Assembly: GCA_029986255.1 (NCBI GenBank)
Contig: DALTYD010000014.1
Coordinates: 1 to 22,348, forward strand
DNA length: 22,348 nt
Reading direction: 5' to 3'
Source: Methanocorpusculum sp.
Lineage (GTDB): Archaea; Halobacteriota; Methanomicrobia; Methanomicrobiales; Methanocorpusculaceae
Under the pieces are notes generated by a model, which saw only the letters and a list, made by a program, of their open reading frames with translations, made no database searches and was not told where the DNA came from. Below, one piece after another: positions 8,128-14,990 of this stretch (positions are counted from its first letter, which is position 1; each line of letters begins with the position of its first letter). Made by a program: the position numbers and the translations under genes.

Positions 8128-9297
8128 TCACATAATCCAGTCAAAACTTGAACCACTGCGGACTGTGGTGGTATTGTTGCTGAAAGACGATGTAACTGAC
8201 GAAGTAGATTGGAATCCATAGAGATCTTCGTTGGAGTGGAAAGATTTTGCTGCAGTTGTGTTAACAGAATGGCCTCCAAGGACCTGGGGACTCTGAATAC
8301 CAGTCATGATTGCCATAACGGAAACCTTACCTTCATAGTCCTTGCGAACTCGTGCACCCCATATAACATCTGCATGTGGATCCAGTTCATAAGTAAGTTG
8401 CTGAGCGATCTCTTCTGCGTCGTGGAGTGTAAGATCATTGCCTCCAGTGATGTGAATAAGCCCACCCGTAGCACCTCGGAAGTCAATATCAAGGAGTGGA
8501 TGTGCAAGGCAATCTCGGATAACACTCTCTGCTTTGTTTTGTTGTTTAGACTCACCCACTAACATGACAGCAAGACCACCCTTGCTCATAATTGCACGAA
8601 CATCAGCATAGTCAATGTTGATTAAGGAGGGCTCGGTAATGGTCTCAGATATTCCTTTGACAGTCTCTGCAATGATTTGGTCCATAACAGAAAATGCCTG
8701 ACCCAGCGGAAGATTTGGAACGAAGGTCTTAAGTCTGTTGTTATCAAGAACAATCACCGAATCTGCTGCCTGACGCATTGCTTCCAAACCATCCTCAGCC
8801 TTGAGCATTCTTGCTCGTTCAACCTGAAATGGATAGCTAACCATGGCAACAACAATTGCACCGTGTTCTTTTGCGATCTGAGCAACAACAGGTGCAGATC
8901 CCGTACCAGTTCCTCCTCCCATACCCGCTGTGACAAAAACTAGATCGGCGTCCTTTAGGATCCCTTCCAAAGTTGGACGTGCCATCTCAGCCGCACGGCG
9001 CCCTATGTCAGGAAATCCTCCTGCTCCTAGCCCTCTAGTCAAGGATTTTCCTATCAGGACACGTTTATCAGCTTGAATCATATCAAGATGCTGTTTGTCT
9101 GTATTAATGGCAATAGTTTCTGACCCAGTCACTTTCATGTTGTGAAGGCGATTGATGGTATTGTTTCCTGCGCCGCCACATCCAACAATGACAATTCTTG
9201 GCTGTCCAAGCATGTCATCATCGTCAACAATGGAGGTCGTTTGCATTCCTTTTTCACGTTCTGAGTTTTTTAATGCCTCGTTAATGATGCTCTGCAT
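8128..9297 (-). CDS. ftsZ: Cell-division tubulin homologue FtsZ (probably FtsZ2 type)
   Basis: FtsZ is a GTPase that polymerises into the division ring. The 389-residue product has the N-terminal nucleotide-binding region RIVIVGCGGAGNNTINRL (34-51), NTDKQHL (65-71), the tubulin signature GGGTGTGSAP (127-136), and the T7 synergy-loop segment INIDYADVRAIM. The last residues SSFDWIM, after a Ser/Thr/Asn-rich linker, form a conserved-looking C-terminal peptide of the kind that binds membrane anchors or partner proteins. Many euryarchaea have two FtsZ paralogues. The adjacent cdrS-like gene marks this one as the FtsZ2-type locus, by analogy with haloarchaea. The 26-nt gap from the regulator gene indicates co-transcription. 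Confidence 0.96.
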   Translation of the reverse strand: MQSIINEALKNSEREKGMQTTSIVDDDDMLGQPRIVIVGCGGAGNNTINRLHNMKVTGSETIAINTDKQHLDMIQADKRVLIGKSLTRGLGAGGFPDIGRRAAEMARPTLEGILKDADLVFVTAGMGGGTGTGSAPVVAQIAKEHGAIVVAMVSYPFQVERARMLKAEDGLEAMRQAADSVIVLDNNRLKTFVPNLPLGQAFSVMDQIIAETVKGISETITEPSLINIDYADVRAIMSKGGLAVMLVGESKQQNKAESVIRDCLAHPLLDIDFRGATGGLIHITGGNDLTLHDAEEIAQQLTYELDPHADVIWGARVRKDYEGKVSVMAIMTGIQSPQVLGGHSVNTTAAKSFHSNEDLYGFQSTSSVTSSFSNNTTTVRSGSSFDWIM

Positions 9298-9323
9298 TTT
9301 TCACATCCCCATAATTTTTAATT

Positions 9324-9509
9324 TTATAATCGTACGTCGAACGTCGATATCTGCTCACTTTCACGGATAATCCGCTCTGTTTTTCCAGAAAGAAACTCTC
9401 TTACAGCATATCTAATGGCTTCGGATACTGTGGGGAATTCCCCAGTTTCTACGAGCTTTTCAAGCAGTTCAACCTGCTGTGGTGGTAAACGGATGGTTAT
9501 TCTGTCCAT
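9324..9509 (-). CDS. cdrS: Ribbon-helix-helix regulator, CdrS-like, upstream of ftsZ
   Basis: A 61-residue protein with a MetJ/Arc/CopG-type fold: DNA-contacting strand RITIRLPPQQ (3-12), helix VELLEKLVETGEF, turn TVSEAIRYAVREFL, and a short polar tail. In haloarchaea the small RHH protein CdrS is encoded directly before ftsZ2 and controls division genes. The same arrangement is seen here, with 26 nt between stop and ftsZ start. ATG at 9509 is chosen because it begins the RHH strand and is preceded by GGAG five bases upstream of the codon. An earlier in-frame start would lie inside the operator array. The three perfect palindromes just upstream suggest autoregulation. CdrS identity rests on fold plus synteny. 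Confidence 0.85.
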   Translation of the reverse strand: MDRITIRLPPQQVELLEKLVETGEFPTVSEAIRYAVREFLSGKTERIIRESEQISTFDVRL

Positions 9510-9523
9510 TATAACTCCATCCA

Positions 9524-9582
9524 GACAATTGTCCGACAATTGTCAGACAATTGTCTGATAAATGCAGGACATTTGACTGACA
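9524..9582 (-). promoter_or_regulatory. Phased operator array and promoter of cdrS-ftsZ
   Basis: Three perfect self-complementary 10-mers GACAATTGTC occur at 9524-9533, 9535-9544 and 9546-9555, each separated by one base, so their period is exactly 11 bp. Further GACA half-sites follow in the same phase at 9568 and 9579, and the phase position between them (9557) reads GATA. A TATA-like CATTTATC on the minus strand lies at 9557-9564. Transcription would therefore start within the palindrome block, about 15-30 nt before the cdrS ATG. Small RHH dimers commonly bind tandem short operators cooperatively along one face of DNA, so autorepression by the cdrS product is the natural reading. Confidence 0.8.
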
Positions 9583-9604
9583 CATCAATGTGGACAAATC
9601 ATAA

Positions 9605-10378
9605 TTGACTTTCTTGGTATATAAAGGTATGGATGAAATATTTCTAGGAAATGGCTTTGCAAAGATAAGACGAGTGTACTGCTTTACGGTACTTTATCGC
9701 AGAGAGATTGTACAGATCGAGCAACTGGCGTTTTTTGCATCTTATCTTTCCATATCTCCTATTCTGTCAATGACATCACTCAACGATCGTGTTTCCACTA
9801 CCAGCTTCCTTTATAATCCAAATTATCTAACTGAAAATATCAGGAGAACTTAACCAATATGCAAAAGTTGTACACAGCTGGTTGGAGAGGGCACCTATGG
9901 ATTTAGCCTTGCCTGAGGAATCAATTACGAATGTTTTTTCAGAGGATGTAGTAATGCGATCTCTAACAAAATCATTTTCAATACCAGGAGTTCAATTTAG
10001 TTATCCTAATTTGATTATGTGGATTGAGACAGCATGTCCCCCTTTGGCCATCAGTGCGGTTGCAAAGTATTATGCAAAACGTGCATTTATCCAATATCTT
10101 TGAGTTACGCAAGATGACTGAGTGGATTAACTATCGAAAGTTATGAGTACTATGCGCGTCTAGATAATTTTGGTTTACTATATGAGCATTCATCAATTAA
10201 TTATATCCTTATGCATTTGAAATGTGAAAAAACAACATTTCCTCGCTCAATGAGATATCTGGGAGTTTTGAACTGGGATTGTATCTCTTTTGGTCCTCAA
10301 GAATGTATTTGGGTATCTGCGGAAACACAAGAAAGAAATAGTCACGTTCAGGAGGAACTTGCTGCATGCTTGCACTGA
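9605..10378 (+). pseudogene. cobD: Decayed cobD (L-threonine-O-3-phosphate decarboxylase) pseudogene
   Basis: CobD is a PLP enzyme making aminopropanol phosphate for the cobamide lower-ligand arm. Three frame segments give its motifs in order: 9605-9853 with IFLGNGFAKIRRVYC and FLYNPNYLTEN (compare the usual GNG.TE and NPNNPTG); 9855-10103 with VMRSLTKSFSIPGVQFSY, the PLP-lysine segment; and 10118-10378 with INYILM, YLGVLNWDCISFG and HVQEELAACL, matching the family C-terminus. The frame changes near 9853 and between 10103 and 10118. The N-terminal 60-70 residues are missing, the DEAF motif has become DLAL, and the expected RVA.R arginine motif reads WVSAE. All this indicates decay, not a sequencing slip. 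It ends inside the start of cobY, as an intact upstream gene in one operon would. Confidence 0.8.
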
Positions 10379-10962
10379 TTCTTGCTGGAGGAGAAGGATC
10401 ACGCCTGCGACTTGGAGAGAAGGCACTGGTTTTAGTGCATGAAAGACCGATGATTGCTTGGGTGCTCGACGCGTTTTGGACTGCAGACTGCGAACCAATT
10501 GTCGTAACGTCATACAAAACACCATTTACGAGGAATTGGTGCCGAGCAAATGATATTGAATATCTAGAAACTGCAGGGGATGGATATGTGGCGGATCTTG
10601 CCGAAGCAGTTGATGCGTGTGGTGTGAAAGGCTCTCTATTTACGTCTTCAGCTGACATCCCCTGCCTTAATCACGATATTATCGGCAATATTCGTGAACG
10701 TCACGTTGCCTCTGGTTTTCCAGCTTGTTCATCGTGGGTCCCTGTAGATCTATGTGAATCCTTTGGAATAAATCCACATTACCAAGAGATAGTCGATGGA
10801 GTTCTAGCGACACCAAGTTCCGTTAATATTCTAACTGGTAGACTGAACCGAACTAAACAGAATGAATATCGGCTATTGCTTCATGAACCAGGGTTAGTGT
10901 TCAATATTAATACTCGTGAGGAACTGCAAATTCTAGAACACAAGTTTGATACAATACGATGA
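10366..10962 (+). CDS. cobY: GTP:adenosylcobinamide-phosphate guanylyltransferase CobY
   Basis: CobY is the archaeal, non-orthologous replacement of the bacterial CobU guanylyltransferase. It converts adenosylcobinamide phosphate to adenosylcobinamide-GDP in corrinoid nucleotide-loop assembly. The 198-residue product starts with the nucleotidyltransferase signature LILAGGEGSRLRLGEKALV (4-22), continues PMIAWVLDAF, has the metal-binding SADIPC segment (about 102-107) and a C-terminal FNINTREELQ region, as in MobA-like enzymes. Length is typical. A strong GGAGG at 10351-10355 lies 10 nt before the ATG. No frame damage is visible, in contrast to the overlapping cobD remnant. Confidence 0.88.
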   Translation: MLALILAGGEGSRLRLGEKALVLVHERPMIAWVLDAFWTADCEPIVVTSYKTPFTRNWCRANDIEYLETAGDGYVADLAEAVDACGVKGSLFTSSADIPCLNHDIIGNIRERHVASGFPACSSWVPVDLCESFGINPHYQEIVDGVLATPSSVNILTGRLNRTKQNEYRLLLHEPGLVFNINTREELQILEHKFDTIR

Positions 10963-10995
10963 GGCTGAATTCCTGAAGAAGCACTTCATCATTTA

Positions 10996-11024
10996 CTCAT
11001 TCCTCATATTTTTTGAAAAATGAG
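10996..11024. terminator. Bidirectional stem-loop between convergent cobY and DUF5804 genes
   Basis: The 71-nt gap between two converging genes contains CTCAT and T-rich sequence at 11003-11013 that folds with AAAAATGAG at 11016-11024. A second CTCATT copy at 10996-11001 can compete for the same partner. The arms are T-rich on one strand and A-rich on the other, so U-rich 3' ends could form from both directions. Confidence 0.45.
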
Positions 11025-11033
11025 AGTTATAAG

Positions 11034-11453
11034 TTATGGATATTCACCAGGTAGCCCCCATATAGGGTATCTAGTGATCACATCATCGAGCTCAGAGGTA
11101 TTTTCTGGAAGGCGGAGAAGACCACCATCTTTTGTAATGCAAATATAAAAACGTGTTTCCCATGTTTGAGAGAGTATGACCGAGCGAGATTCATAAGCTT
11201 CTCGTGCAAGATTCTGGGTTAGGTACACCTCATGCTCTGTATCTTCGATAATTACTTCCTGCATATACCGCATAATATACCAGCGAAGTTCGCTCAGTAA
11301 TGCTAGCCCACTAGAAATCGTTGAGATCTCTACAGAGATTCCTACTATAAGTTCTTTTGGATGATAAAAACGTAATATGTGACGGCTAGTTTTCGAATCT
11401 GCAAGTATGCGATAGAGATTCACCCCTGGCTTTCCAAGACAGATCAACTGCAT
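11034..11453 (-). CDS. DUF5804-like archaeal protein encoded after pan
   Basis: A 139-residue soluble protein beginning MQLICLGKPGVNLYRILADS, followed by a SSGLALLSELRWYIMRYMQEVII segment and an acidic middle, then a C-terminal LLRLPENTSEL region. The N-terminal pattern (short strand, G-V-[ND]-L-.-Y, then SLLS-L-WY) resembles the archaeal DUF5804 family as I recall it. That is recognition by memory, not a search result. Function is unknown. It begins one nucleotide after the pan stop codon, so the two are almost certainly co-translated, which hints at a role linked to the proteasome. Confidence 0.6.
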   Translation of the reverse strand: MQLICLGKPGVNLYRILADSKTSRHILRFYHPKELIVGISVEISTISSGLALLSELRWYIMRYMQEVIIEDTEHEVYLTQNLAREAYESRSVILSQTWETRFYICITKDGGLLRLPENTSELDDVITRYPIWGLPGEYP

Positions 11454-11454
11454 T

Positions 11455-12756
11455 TTAGAGATACATTACATCTGCCAGTTCATCATCTTTGCCCTTGTAG
11501 CTGATTTTGCGAATTGCAGTAATAAATCGATCTTCGCTGATGATGTCAGCACCATCACGAATAGCAAGCATACCTGCTTCACGACATATGGCTTCAATTT
11601 CAGCCCCCGTCATACCATCGGTTAGGTGCACCAGCATATCGTAATCGATGTTAGATAGTGATCCTGCATTCGCCATTTTTCGTGTGTGAACAACGAAAAT
11701 CTGTTTTCTTGATTCAGCATCAGGTGCTGGAATCCTGATCAGTCGGTCGAAACGTCCGGGTCGAAGAAGTGCTGCATCAAGCATATCGAGTCTATTGGTG
11801 GCCGCCATAATACGGATGTTGCCACGGTTGTTGAAACCGTCCATTTCGGAAAGCAACTGCATGAGTGTGCGCTGGACTTCTGCAGAACCTGACGTCCCAT
11901 CATTAGTGCGCATACTACCGACTGCATCAATTTCATCGATAAACACGACAACACCTCCGTTTGATGCGGCCATATCACGAGCCATTTGGAATAGATCTCG
12001 GACAAGTTGTGCTCCTTCACCAATGTACTTGTGAACGAGCTCAGATCCTGCCATCCTAAGGAAAGGCACTCCTGCATTATTGGCAACCGCTTTTGCAATC
12101 AGCGTTTTACCAGTTCCTGGGGGTCCATAAAGGAGAACTCCTTTTGGGGGAACAACGCCAAACCGTTCGAAAGATTCCGGACGAGTCAGTGGATATTCTA
12201 CCGCTTCCCGTACCTCGATAATTTCCTCTTTTAATCCCCCAATGTCATCAAAGGTAATAGAGGGTTTTGTGTCAAGTTCCATTACTTTAACTCGTGAATC
12301 AACAGTGTTACCAATCACTTTCACGACCGATAGCGTGTTATTTACAGCGACTTTTGTGCCAGATCTCACTTCTTTGTAGATTTCTTCGCTTGCAGAGGTT
12401 ACATATTCCTGATTGTTGCCCTGTTGACGCAAGTACAGTTCGTGACCAGGGAGTTTTTCTAGGACAACCGCAACAAACAGCGGAAGGCGTTTGAGTTGGG
12501 AATTTTCCTTTTTCAGTTGTGCATTATCCAGTCGAATCTGGTTATTATCAGTCCGAAGTGACTCATTTTCAGCACGTATTGCACGCAGTTGTTTATTAAG
12601 AAACTCGTTCTCTTTGCGAAGATATTGCACTTCTTCTGAGATTTGAGAATATTTTTCGTTGAGAACACTATATTCCAAAGCTTCAGAAGAAATATCTGCA
12701 ACTTGTGCCACATTCTGTGTAGTATTAGTATTCAGCGTGTGAACTTCTTCGTTCAT
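11455..12756 (-). CDS. pan: Proteasome-activating nucleotidase (PAN)
   Basis: PAN is the hexameric AAA+ unfoldase that feeds substrates into the archaeal 20S proteasome. The 433-residue product has a heptad-rich coiled coil at about 30-90, an OB-type domain at about 91-150, and a AAA+ module with Walker A GPPGTGKT (211-218), pore loop KYIGEG (243-248), Walker B VVVFIDEIDA (269-278), and the RPGRFDR arginine-finger region. The last residues DVMYL end in Met-Tyr-Leu, a hydrophobic-Tyr-X tail of the type that opens the 20S gate. Compared with the family the N-terminal tail before the coiled coil is Asn/Thr-rich. A TATA-like ATATAAAT at 12784-12791 lies about 30 nt before the ATG with no ribosome site, so the mRNA is probably leaderless. 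Confidence 0.97.
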   Translation of the reverse strand: MNEEVHTLNTNTTQNVAQVADISSEALEYSVLNEKYSQISEEVQYLRKENEFLNKQLRAIRAENESLRTDNNQIRLDNAQLKKENSQLKRLPLFVAVVLEKLPGHELYLRQQGNNQEYVTSASEEIYKEVRSGTKVAVNNTLSVVKVIGNTVDSRVKVMELDTKPSITFDDIGGLKEEIIEVREAVEYPLTRPESFERFGVVPPKGVLLYGPPGTGKTLIAKAVANNAGVPFLRMAGSELVHKYIGEGAQLVRDLFQMARDMAASNGGVVVFIDEIDAVGSMRTNDGTSGSAEVQRTLMQLLSEMDGFNNRGNIRIMAATNRLDMLDAALLRPGRFDRLIRIPAPDAESRKQIFVVHTRKMANAGSLSNIDYDMLVHLTDGMTGAEIEAICREAGMLAIRDGADIISEDRFITAIRKISYKGKDDELADVMYL

Positions 12757-12783
12757 ATTTTAATTTTATATTAGGAGTGCTGC

Positions 12784-12791
12784 ATTTATAT
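12784..12791 (-). promoter_or_regulatory. Probable Box A of pan
   Basis: Minus-strand ATATAAAT, 28-35 nt upstream of the pan start codon at 12756. This is the spacing expected if transcription begins at or next to the ATG. No Shine-Dalgarno sequence is present in between. Confidence 0.5.
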
Positions 12792-13085
12792 TCTATCTGA
12801 TTGTGAATGAGGAAAAGCAGTATTCAGGTCTTGCATCTTTGTTCCAATGTATTCTTTGAACAGTGTCCCATTGAACCCTGGCAAAAGATAGAGGAAGGTA
12901 AGGGAACATGCGTATCATCCAATATACGGTTTTTTCTTTATTTTTGCTGTGAGTTATAGTTTTTGAGCACATTAAGATAGAGGAGAATTGCACAAGAGTA
13001 GCGGGTAAAGTTGTACATGGGATTGACATGACAACTGCCATAATCATTCAATCCTGTTTGATGCATTCTTTATCGGTTCAAGTTG

Positions 13086-13100
13086 TGTACGCAGCGTACA
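13086..13100. promoter_or_regulatory. Perfect interrupted palindrome TGTACGC-A-GCGTACA
   Basis: Seven-base arms are perfectly complementary around a single central A. The size and symmetry match a binding site for a dimeric helix-turn-helix regulator. It sits about 190 nt upstream of the plus-strand small gene and about 330 nt upstream of pan, so its target is unclear. Confidence 0.4.
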
Positions 13101-13279
13101 TGTTCCAAAATGGCATTATGTAAAAACTAACTATCTCAGTATCATTAACCTTTTACGTTCTCGATAATATTCTGTGCACGAATACACTCTATCGCCTCTG
13201 CAAACCAAAAAGATGTACTGTGCAGGAGTACAAACCTTTGAGCGTTAGCTTAATTAATCAGATCTCCTCATTTTTATTC

Positions 13280-13459
13280 ATGGGAAAAAAAATTACTGAA
13301 ATCGTTGAAACCATAGAATTTATTGCAGACATTGAAGGAGAAAAGGACTGCCTCATGTCTCAACAGGGAGAATTGTGGTTCAACATTGATGTGCCTAAAG
13401 GCCACAACCTGAAAAATGGTGATAAAATTCGCATAATCATTGAGCGCACGGACGAGTAA
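13280..13459 (+). CDS. Small hypothetical protein
   Basis: A 59-residue protein that I do not recognise. It has an acidic N-terminal half (KKITEIVETIEFIADIEGE), a single Cys, and ends with a basic-hydrophobic NGDKIRIIIERTDE segment that looks like a beta strand pair of a small barrel. No signal peptide or membrane helix. ATG at 13280 is preferred to an in-frame GTG at 13220: a TTAATTAAT box at 13249-13257 stands 23-31 nt upstream, fitting a leaderless transcript. The next gene starts two bases after its stop, so both were probably expressed together. Confidence 0.6.
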   Translation: MGKKITEIVETIEFIADIEGEKDCLMSQQGELWFNIDVPKGHNLKNGDKIRIIIERTDE

Positions 13460-13461
13460 TA

Positions 13462-13892
13462 ATGGATAAACAAATAGGAAAGGTAAATATCAGAAAACAA
13501 ATGGTATTCATCCTAACAGGAATCATTATATTTCTAATTCTTACCACTGTGCTGTTAGTTGGTAGTAGCCCACTCTGTTAGTTGGTAGTAGCCCTCTCAA
13601 CACTGAAGATCCCCGATATGTTAATGGAAGCATCATTGTCACATTCCAGTATTGTGGTGCTCCTCAAGAAGTATGGGTCCAGTGTACCATTTCCCGTGTG
13701 AACAATCTCTTCTCTGAAGAGCAAATAGGCAATCTTATGACAATTGCACCAACCTTTACCTCAGGAAAAAATATCTGCGAATTCCCGATAGATCTCGAAT
13801 CTGGCCTTTATAAAACACGTCTCTACGTAAGAGAACGGAACAAAAATGCCTCACGAATTGCTGCATTCATCAAAAATTTTGAAATAGTATAA
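13462..13892 (+). pseudogene. Membrane-anchored hypothetical protein, frameshifted by a 23-bp tandem duplication
   Basis: The first part reads MDKQIGKVNIRKQMVFILTG and continues through a strongly hydrophobic helix (about residues 15-34) to GSSPLC and a TAG stop at 13579-13581. A 22-of-23 identical tandem repeat (13552-13597) lies exactly there. Removing one 23-bp copy joins the frame cleanly into the downstream open frame ending at 13892, giving about 135 residues: N-in membrane anchor, then an extracytoplasmic domain with SIIVTFQYCGAPQEVWVQCT, and FPIDLESGLYKTRLYVRE. That domain has a beta-sandwich look and a possible Cys pair. The rest of the frame is undamaged, so the lesion is recent or reversible. 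Family unknown. Confidence 0.75.
13552..13597 (+). repeat. 23-bp tandem duplication inside a coding region
   Basis: Unit one is 13552-13574 and unit two 13575-13597. They share CTGTTAGTTGGTAGTAGCCC and differ only at unit position 21 (A versus T). Because 23 is not a multiple of three, the extra copy shifts the reading frame and brings a TAG into frame. Confidence 0.92.
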
Positions 13893-14393
13893 ACCCTCTT
13901 ATCCTCAATACCTCCCTCTTCTATAATTAAATATTCTGGGCTGATCCTGATCACCGTGTTTTTCCATAGGTAAGGACTGCTGTTTTATGACAGGCACACT
14001 GTGATCAGTTCAAGTGAAAAATATATCCTGATGCCATACTCGTCTCACATCACTTGTGTATGTAAAGAGACACACGCTTGGGATGCTCATTAGCGGTTTT
14101 TGCATCTCCAATAATCCTGGATATCCTTATATCACACATCAGATGCAAAAATCGGCATTTATGCAGAAGATTGTCTTTCATTTGTTGAGGCATAAATAAT
14201 CTCTTAAATCCTAGAATTGTTCTGCACATTCCCAATTAAAATCACTTTCAGATTAACAGGAGTTATAAGCTATCTCAATTTTAGCATGATAAAAAAGAAT
14301 ATCCCCTAGATATTTCAAATTTGACGCAAATGGATTGTAAACTAAGATCAACAGGAAAGGATATTGAGAAGAACAACAATACTGATAATTACG
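13893..14393. other. Spacer with inverted repeat, no gene
   Basis: About 500 nt without a supported gene. It contains the perfect 11-base inverted repeat TTTTTGCATCT (14097-14107) / AGATGCAAAAA (14141-14151) enclosing 33 nt. There is also a looser CTGATCAC / GTGATCAG pair in the 13945-14010 part. A 61-residue minus-strand frame at 14050-14235 covers the repeat but has no protein features. Confidence 0.4.
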
Positions 14394-14921
14394 ATGAAGA
14401 AACATCGAGATATGGCCATTGTTCTTGTAATGGCATTTATCCTCCTGCCTGTATTTACAGGAGCTGCAATAGCTGCAGATCCGACTTCAATGGATGAGCA
14501 ACGTTGTGTTATGCTTCAGCGACCCGAACTATCAAACCATTATGGCTACATTACCATCAACTCCGTGGATGTGATACTGGAAGGGGCGAATGCCGTGTAT
14601 ACGATCAACTACTCAATTGTTCCTTGGATTGCATTTCTAGTATTCCTGCTTGGTAAGCAGGATCTGAAAAACCGACTTCTGAAAATTATAAATCCATCGA
14701 CAACGAATAATGGTCAGGTGCAAGAAATCGTATTTCAGTATGTAGATAATGAGAAGGCAATCATTTTGGTATCCAATGCGTCAATAAGTTATGGAGATGA
14801 CACCTACTGGTACCCTAAACAGGAATTTGCAGTTCAAATCCCACGGATTACATATACCGCGTCGTTTACTAAAGTCTACAACAATACGCGTGGAATTGAA
14901 CGAGGATTTGGATATTATTAA
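14394..14921 (+). CDS. Exported or membrane-bound hypothetical protein
   Basis: A 175-residue protein with an N-terminal signal-type sequence: KKHRD followed by a hydrophobic core to about residue 22 and an AIAAD cleavage-like site. A second hydrophobic segment IVPWIAFLVFLLG lies near residues 75-88, then a polar region and a Tyr-rich C-terminus with ITYTASFTKVYNNTRGIERG. I recall similar lineage-restricted proteins in Methanomicrobiales but cannot name a family. ATG 14394 is chosen for the clean signal peptide. A TTG at 14364, behind AGGAAAGG, would add ten residues. The aldehyde dehydrogenase gene starts 69 nt downstream. Confidence 0.6.
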   Translation: MKKHRDMAIVLVMAFILLPVFTGAAIAADPTSMDEQRCVMLQRPELSNHYGYITINSVDVILEGANAVYTINYSIVPWIAFLVFLLGKQDLKNRLLKIINPSTTNNGQVQEIVFQYVDNEKAIILVSNASISYGDDTYWYPKQEFAVQIPRITYTASFTKVYNNTRGIERGFGYY

Positions 14922-14990
14922 CCTATTTTGGATGAAAATATCGGCTCTGATGATCATCTCTAAACAGTCTTCGATCAAATATATTTATCT

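Larger units (their letters stand above)
12757..13279. other. Spacer between divergent pan and small-gene promoters
   Basis: This 523-nt region separates divergent genes. Apart from the pan Box A it contains an interrupted palindrome at 13086-13100 and a TTAATTAAT box at 13249-13257 that could drive the plus-strand small gene. An 84-residue minus-strand frame at 12793-13047 has no ribosome site or recognisable pattern and is not called. Confidence 0.4.

Noticed and set aside
12793..13047. 84-residue minus-strand frame upstream of pan
   Set aside because: Starts in spacer without promoter or ribosome site and its composition does not resemble a folded protein; overlaps the probable pan Box A side.
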